Both the position numbers and the translations under genes were made by a program. Positions 7,104-10,690 of a stretch of DNA of 10,690 nt are shown piece after piece. Position 1 is the stretch's first letter, and every line of letters starts with the position of its first letter. Source of the stretch: an uncultured Propionibacteriaceae bacterium (lineage in GTDB: Bacteria; Actinomycetota; Actinomycetes; Propionibacteriales; Propionibacteriaceae); NCBI GenBank assembly GCA_945875065.1, contig CAMCJC010000059.1:1-10690 (forward strand), written 5' to 3'. The notes beneath the pieces were generated by a model, which was not told the DNA's origin, made no database searches, and worked only from the letters and a program-made list of their open reading frames with translations.

Positions 7104-10100
7104 CTAGCCCTCGGCGATGCGGGACCGGAACTGGTCGGGGCTGAGACGTCGCTTGGTGGCGATCGCCGCGTAGGACAGCACAATCGCGATCACGCCGAAC
7201 AGGAGCGCGGCACTGCCGATCGCGACCATTCCGGAGCCCTGCGCGAGCCAGGTGCGGATCAGCTGGAGACCGTTGTGCAGCGGCGAGAAACCGGCGATCG
7301 CCGCCCCCCAACCGGGCACGGTCGATGTCAGGCCGAGCCCGACCGTCAGCACCAGCAGGAGAACGGCGATGCCGCGCCCGATATTGCCGAGCCAGGCGGA
7401 CAGGGCGTGGTTGATAAGCACGAACGATCCTCCGAGCAGGACCAACAGCCCGATCGCGCCGAGGGTTCGGCCCGCGGGGGCACCAAGGACCCAGCTGGCG
7501 GCGAGGCCGATCACGGCCCCCTGCCCCGCCCCGAGGGCCAGTGGCAGCCCCAACGTCCGGGCCCACAACGCCGGAGATGGGCGGCCGTTGGTGACCAGAT
7601 CGGACGGGACCGGCGCCGCGAACACGTACGCGAGCACCGCCCCCAGCCACAGGGCTGCCACGGCTAGCAGCGATGCGATCGGCACCATCGCGGGCCGGCT
7701 CAGTTGGTTGTCCTGCTGAATGGGCGAGGCGACGACGGTGGAGAGGGTATCGCGGTCGGTCTCGCTGTAGGTCGGGAGCTTGTCGTAGCCGGCGGCGAGC
7801 TCGTCATGAAGGGTACCGACGCCACCCGCGAGCTTGCTGGCACCGTCCCCGAGCTGAATCAGGCCGTCGTTCAAGGTCGTGGCCCCCTCGGCTGCCTGGC
7901 CAATGCCGTCGACGTACTGGCCGGTGCCGTCGGCGAGCGTACCGGCGCCTGTCGCAAGCTGACTCGCCCCATCCGAGAGCCGGTTCGCGCCACCCGAGAG
8001 CCGGTTGGCGCCCGTGGACAGCTGACCCGCGCCGTCGGCGAGGCTGCCGGCCCCGGTGGCTAGCCGGTCCGCCCCGGTGGCGAGCTGACCGGCGCCTTCG
8101 GCGAGGGAACCCGCCCCAGTGGACAGTCGTGACGCACCGCCGGACAGTTGACCGGCCCCGTCGGCGAGGGCTCCGGCACCGGTGGACAGCTCCGATGCCC
8201 CGCCGACGAGCTTGGTGGAGGCGTCGGCAAGTTTCTTGGTGCCGCCCGGCAGCGCGGCGACCTCGGCGTTCAGCGTCTTGACGCCGTCTAGGAGCTTGGT
8301 GGCTCCTTCGCTGAGGGCGGGACCATTCTTCTTCAGCGGTGCCGCCTTGGTGGCTAGCTCATCGGCTCCAGAGCGGAGTTTACCGACGGCCTCGCTCAGG
8401 CCACCGACCTGCTCGCCGATCGTGGTCGGCAGCTTTTGGAGGGCGTCCAACGGGTCGGTACCGGCCGGGGTCTTGGATGTGAACAGGTCGCGGATGTCGA
8501 TGGCGGGCTTGGCGATCTTCAGGCCCAGCTTGGCGAATGCGCGCGCCGCCTCGAAAGGCGTTTGCCCGGTGCGGGGGTCCTTGGTAGCGAGCCGCTCGCG
8601 TACCTGGCCGGCGCCGTATTGGATTCCCTTGCCGACGCCGTCGGCGACGCCCTGTGCGTAGGCCTTGCCCAGCTGCTCGCAGGTGGCGGGATCAGTGACC
8701 GGGCACTTCCAGTCGGCGATGATCTTCTTGACCACTGCCTGGACCTCGGGCGAGGGCTCGGCGGTTCCGTCGGCGAGCTTGTCGACGGTGTTCTCCACCT
8801 GCGTGAGCTGCTTGTCCAGGCTACCGGCGGCTGCCTCCAGCTCCTCGTACTTGACGGTGGCGGGGTCGCGGTCGGGGAAGTACGCCTTCAGCGCTGCCCG
8901 GGCTTCCTTGAGGGCCGGGACGAGCTCGTCCAACGAGCCTTGCAGCTGTTTGATCGACTTGGGGTCGAGCTTTCCCTTCAAGCTGTCGTCGAGCTGGACA
9001 AGACCGTCACGGAGCTTGCCGATGCCGTCGACGGCAGCGCCCGCCCCATCGGTATAGCCGGGGATGGCACCGAGGACTTTCTCGGAGCCGGTCGCCAGGT
9101 CGTCGACGCCCTTGGCGAGCTTCGGGGCCTTGTCGTTGAGCTGCTGAATGCCCTTGTCGAACTCGGCCAGTCCGCCGTTCAGGGTGCCGGCCCCAGTCGC
9201 CAGCTTGCCCGCGCCCTCGGACAGCGTCCCGGCGCCGTTGGCGAGTGTGCCCGCGCCGGTTTGAAGTTGGCTGGCCCCATCGGCGGCACCGTGGGCGCCC
9301 GTTGCGAGCTGGCCCGCACCGTTCGCGAGGGTACTGCCGCCGTCCGCCAGCTGGCCCGCGCCATTCCCCAGCTGGCCGGCCCCGTCGGCGAGCGTGCCGG
9401 CCCCCGTGGAGAGCTGGCCGGCCCCATCGGCCAGCTTGTTGGCCCCGGTGGTGAGGTCGCCGCCCCTGCCCGCCAAGGTCCCGAGGCCTTGGGCGAGCTG
9501 CCCCGATCCGGTCGTGGCCTGCCCTACGCCCTCGGACAGCTTGGCGCCGCCATCGTCCAGCTGCTTGACACCGTCTATGACCTGCTTGAACTGTTCGCCG
9601 ACGGTATTGAAGCCGACATAGACATTGTCTAGGTAAGTCTTGGTTAGGGTCGCATTCAGGGTGTGCTTGGCCATCGTCGCGATCTCCTGCGCCAGCGCGG
9701 CGTCCCCGACCGACGAGTTCTTGGACACTGTCACCTGAACCTGTGCCTGCTTGGCGGCCTCCGCATCGTTGGAGCTGTAGGAGGTCGCGGCCTCGGAGAA
9801 CTCCTTGGGGATGGTGACGACGGCGCTGTACCGACCATCGCCCAGACCGGCTTTGGCATCCGCCTCGTCGGCGAGCGTCCAGGTGATGTTCTCGCCCTCG
9901 CGCGCCAAGATCTCCGCGGCCAACTGCCGCCCCAGGGGCACCGTCCGGTCCCGGATGGTCACCGGCTCGTCAAGGTTCACTACGGCCGCGTGCACAGCCT
10001 TGCCGTTGCCGGATACGACCCCCAGCAGCATCGCGACTGCGATGAGCGGCACCAGCGCCAAAACGGCGACCGCGCGCCGGCTGAGGCGGTGTCCGGGGTG

Positions 10101-10118
10101 CATGCTCTCAGGTCTCAT
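7104..10118 (-). CDS. YhgE/Pip-family membrane protein with two glycine heptad-repeat arrays
   Basis: 1004-residue membrane protein of the YhgE/Pip (phage infection protein) family, related in its membrane parts to ABC-2-type exporters. Seen: a basic N-terminus, membrane segment ~15-37, and a conserved N-domain (~45-180) with YSAVVTIPKEFS (97-108). A first array of seven-residue repeats follows (GAGQLAD-like, ~183-319), then a charged non-repetitive core (~320-625), a second array (~631-772), and about five C-terminal membrane segments (~811-834, 852-880, 886-908, 914-935, 964-986). Almost 780 residues therefore lie outside the membrane. The only two cysteines, 472 and 480, are in the core and could form a disulfide. 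ATG at 10118 has TAGGAG 6 nt upstream and overlaps the previous gene's stop (ATGA). Relatives serve as phage receptors or secretion-associated proteins in Firmicutes; the actinobacterial role and cargo are unknown. Family sure, function open. Confidence 0.92.
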   Translation of the reverse strand: MRPESMHPGHRLSRRAVAVLALVPLIAVAMLLGVVSGNGKAVHAAVVNLDEPVTIRDRTVPLGRQLAAEILAREGENITWTLADEADAKAGLGDGRYSAVVTIPKEFSEAATSYSSNDAEAAKQAQVQVTVSKNSSVGDAALAQEIATMAKHTLNATLTKTYLDNVYVGFNTVGEQFKQVIDGVKQLDDGGAKLSEGVGQATTGSGQLAQGLGTLAGRGGDLTTGANKLADGAGQLSTGAGTLADGAGQLGNGAGQLADGGSTLANGAGQLATGAHGAADGASQLQTGAGTLANGAGTLSEGAGKLATGAGTLNGGLAEFDKGIQQLNDKAPKLAKGVDDLATGSEKVLGAIPGYTDGAGAAVDGIGKLRDGLVQLDDSLKGKLDPKSIKQLQGSLDELVPALKEARAALKAYFPDRDPATVKYEELEAAAGSLDKQLTQVENTVDKLADGTAEPSPEVQAVVKKIIADWKCPVTDPATCEQLGKAYAQGVADGVGKGIQYGAGQVRERLATKDPRTGQTPFEAARAFAKLGLKIAKPAIDIRDLFTSKTPAGTDPLDALQKLPTTIGEQVGGLSEAVGKLRSGADELATKAAPLKKNGPALSEGATKLLDGVKTLNAEVAALPGGTKKLADASTKLVGGASELSTGAGALADGAGQLSGGASRLSTGAGSLAEGAGQLATGADRLATGAGSLADGAGQLSTGANRLSGGANRLSDGASQLATGAGTLADGTGQYVDGIGQAAEGATTLNDGLIQLGDGASKLAGGVGTLHDELAAGYDKLPTYSETDRDTLSTVVASPIQQDNQLSRPAMVPIASLLAVAALWLGAVLAYVFAAPVPSDLVTNGRPSPALWARTLGLPLALGAGQGAVIGLAASWVLGAPAGRTLGAIGLLVLLGGSFVLINHALSAWLGNIGRGIAVLLLVLTVGLGLTSTVPGWGAAIAGFSPLHNGLQLIRTWLAQGSGMVAIGSAALLFGVIAIVLSYAAIATKRRLSPDQFRSRIAEG
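7803..8228 (-). repeat. Second in-gene 21-bp repeat array (seven-residue repeats)
   Basis: Encodes residues ~631-772 of the YhgE/Pip protein as about 20 imperfect units of the type G-A-x-x-L-x-x/D (for example GAGALAD, GAGQLSG, GASRLST, GAGSLAE). The DNA repeats imperfectly with a 21-bp period, with recurring words such as CCGTCGGCGAG. Leu and Gly/Ala occupy fixed positions, as expected for a helical rod. The units are degenerate rather than identical copies, so the array is not a recent expansion. Confidence 0.85.
9162..9572 (-). repeat. First in-gene 21-bp repeat array (seven-residue repeats)
   Basis: Encodes residues ~183-319 of the YhgE/Pip protein as about 19 imperfect seven-residue units (for example GANKLAD, GAGQLST, GAGTLAD, GAGQLGN, GAGTLSE). 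It is almost the same length as the second array (about 137 versus 142 residues), and the two flank a non-repetitive core of about 305 residues. This symmetry suggests that the two arrays pair along a common rod. Confidence 0.85.
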
Positions 10119-10690
10119 CGGATGCTCCTATCGAGGGCTTCGGCGCTGGCGGCACCGTCGATCGGGTATTGGGTGACTACGGGTTCGGTACTGCCGCACA
10201 GCAGCAGGGCGGAGTCCGCGCGCTGGCGGATCTGGTCGATGAGACGGGTCAGGGCGGCGGTCTCCTCGTGGGTGCTGACCGCCTCGACCGCGTCAATGAC
10301 CACCACTGATCCGGCCCGCGGCTTGAGGCGGTTTAGGACGGCGAGGAGATCGCGTTCGCGGGACAAGTCGACGTAGGTGGTGCGGTGGTGGACGGCGGCC
10401 TCAGCGCCGGGCAACAGTTGACCGGCGACGCGGGCGCGCCCGCCGGTGGTCTGGAGGCGCCCGGTCAGGGCCAGGGCGAGGCCGGTGCGGCACGAGATCG
10501 GGCCGTAGAGCCCGACGACGTTGCCGTAGCTGAGAGCCATTGATGTCGGCGGCACGAGGTCGTCGACCCGCAGGTTCTCCGCGTAAAGGACGTGGTCGGT
10601 ACCAGGCCAGGCTGCGTACTCGAGTTCACGGCTGAGGACCTCGCCCTCGACGTCGAAGGTCGGTAGGAGACGGTCGAGCCAGGCCGGCAG
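10115..10690 (-). CDS. Degenerate P-loop/ABC-ATPase-like protein (5' end cut by the window edge)
   Basis: The last 191 residues of a protein whose start lies beyond the right edge; the frame is open to the edge. A GTG at 10555 is in frame but is probably internal, since the residues before it (VLYAENLRVDDLVPPTSMALSYGNVVGLYGP) read like the first strands of an ABC ATPase. The Walker A position (10484-10513) reads GLYGPISCRT instead of GPxGxGKT: the lysine is replaced by Arg and a glycine is lost. A Walker-B-like VVVIDAVE is at 10283-10309. No LSGGQ signature or helical subdomain is visible between them. It overlaps the YhgE/Pip gene by ATGA, so the two are probably made together, and the protein is likely a cytosolic partner of that membrane protein. 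ATP hydrolysis is doubtful. It could also be the tail of a two-domain ATPase-like protein. Confidence 0.7.
   Translation of the reverse strand: MPAWLDRLLPTFDVEGEVLSRELEYAAWPGTDHVLYAENLRVDDLVPPTSMALSYGNVVGLYGPISCRTGLALALTGRLQTTGGRARVAGQLLPGAEAAVHHRTTYVDLSRERDLLAVLNRLKPRAGSVVVIDAVEAVSTHEETAALTRLIDQIRQRADSALLLCGSTEPVVTQYPIDGAASAEALDRSIR
10125..10130 (-). promoter_or_regulatory. Ribosome binding site of the YhgE/Pip gene
   Basis: TAGGAG on the minus strand, 6 nt before the ATG at 10118, lying inside the end of the upstream gene. It favours this ATG over the in-frame ATG at 10103 (Met6). Confidence 0.7.

Noticed and set aside
7094..7107. GTCGACCTCTAG resembling a cloning polylinker
   Set aside because: Only a SalI-like site followed by the natural TAG stop. 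The surrounding sequence continues as genuine coding DNA and terminator, so there is no sign of vector.
7007..7183. Upstream extension of lacZ by 59 residues
   Set aside because: It would run through the terminator hairpin and the 3' end of the YhgE/Pip gene. The extra residues do not resemble GH2 enzymes, and the ATG at 7006 has AAAGGAG in place.
8436..9632. Plus-strand open frame of 398 codons opposite the YhgE/Pip gene
   Set aside because: It mirrors the 21-bp repeats of the real gene. High GC and the repeat period keep the antisense frame open. There is no independent start signal or family resemblance.

Overview
The window is high-GC DNA. The start sites, the compact minus-strand gene train and the protein relatives point to an actinobacterium, possibly a Propionibacteriales-type organism, although the lineage call is only a guess. 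Every gene I can support lies on the minus strand, so transcription runs from the right edge to the left edge. I see no tRNA or rRNA, CRISPR array, insertion sequence, attachment site or origin.

Region A (about 7050-10690) is a two-gene membrane module. A P-loop/ABC-ATPase-like protein, cut off by the right edge and with a degenerate Walker A, overlaps by 4 bp (ATGA) a 1004-residue YhgE/Pip-family membrane protein. That protein has one N-terminal and about five C-terminal membrane segments. Between them is a very large extracytoplasmic part carrying two long arrays of a glycine-rich seven-residue repeat. The module ends at a strong hairpin plus T-tract terminator at 7053-7091.

Region B (2364-7006) holds lacZ (GH2 beta-galactosidase, 1001 aa) followed 76 bp later by glpK (glycerol kinase, 507 aa). 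A 12-bp hairpin with a GAAA loop, 9 nt after the glpK stop, looks like the terminator. Beta-galactosidase plus glycerol kinase could together use beta-galactosyl-glycerol: LacZ would release galactose and glycerol, and GlpK would trap the glycerol as glycerol-3-phosphate. That link is an inference. No permease or regulator is present in the window.

Region C (1-2363) starts with a roughly 310-bp intergenic stretch containing a candidate promoter and two inverted-repeat structures. It is followed by an SDR dehydrogenase closely resembling E. coli YgcW and, overlapping it by 4 bp, an FGGY sugar kinase that runs off the left edge. E. coli also carries ygcW near the FGGY kinase gene ygcE, so this looks like a conserved dehydrogenase-kinase pair for an unidentified sugar, sugar acid or polyol.

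Overall this is an accessory-type carbohydrate region next to a surface or export module. The most unusual parts are the YhgE protein with its degenerate ATPase partner, the lacZ-glpK pairing, and the inverted repeats ahead of the dehydrogenase-kinase operon.
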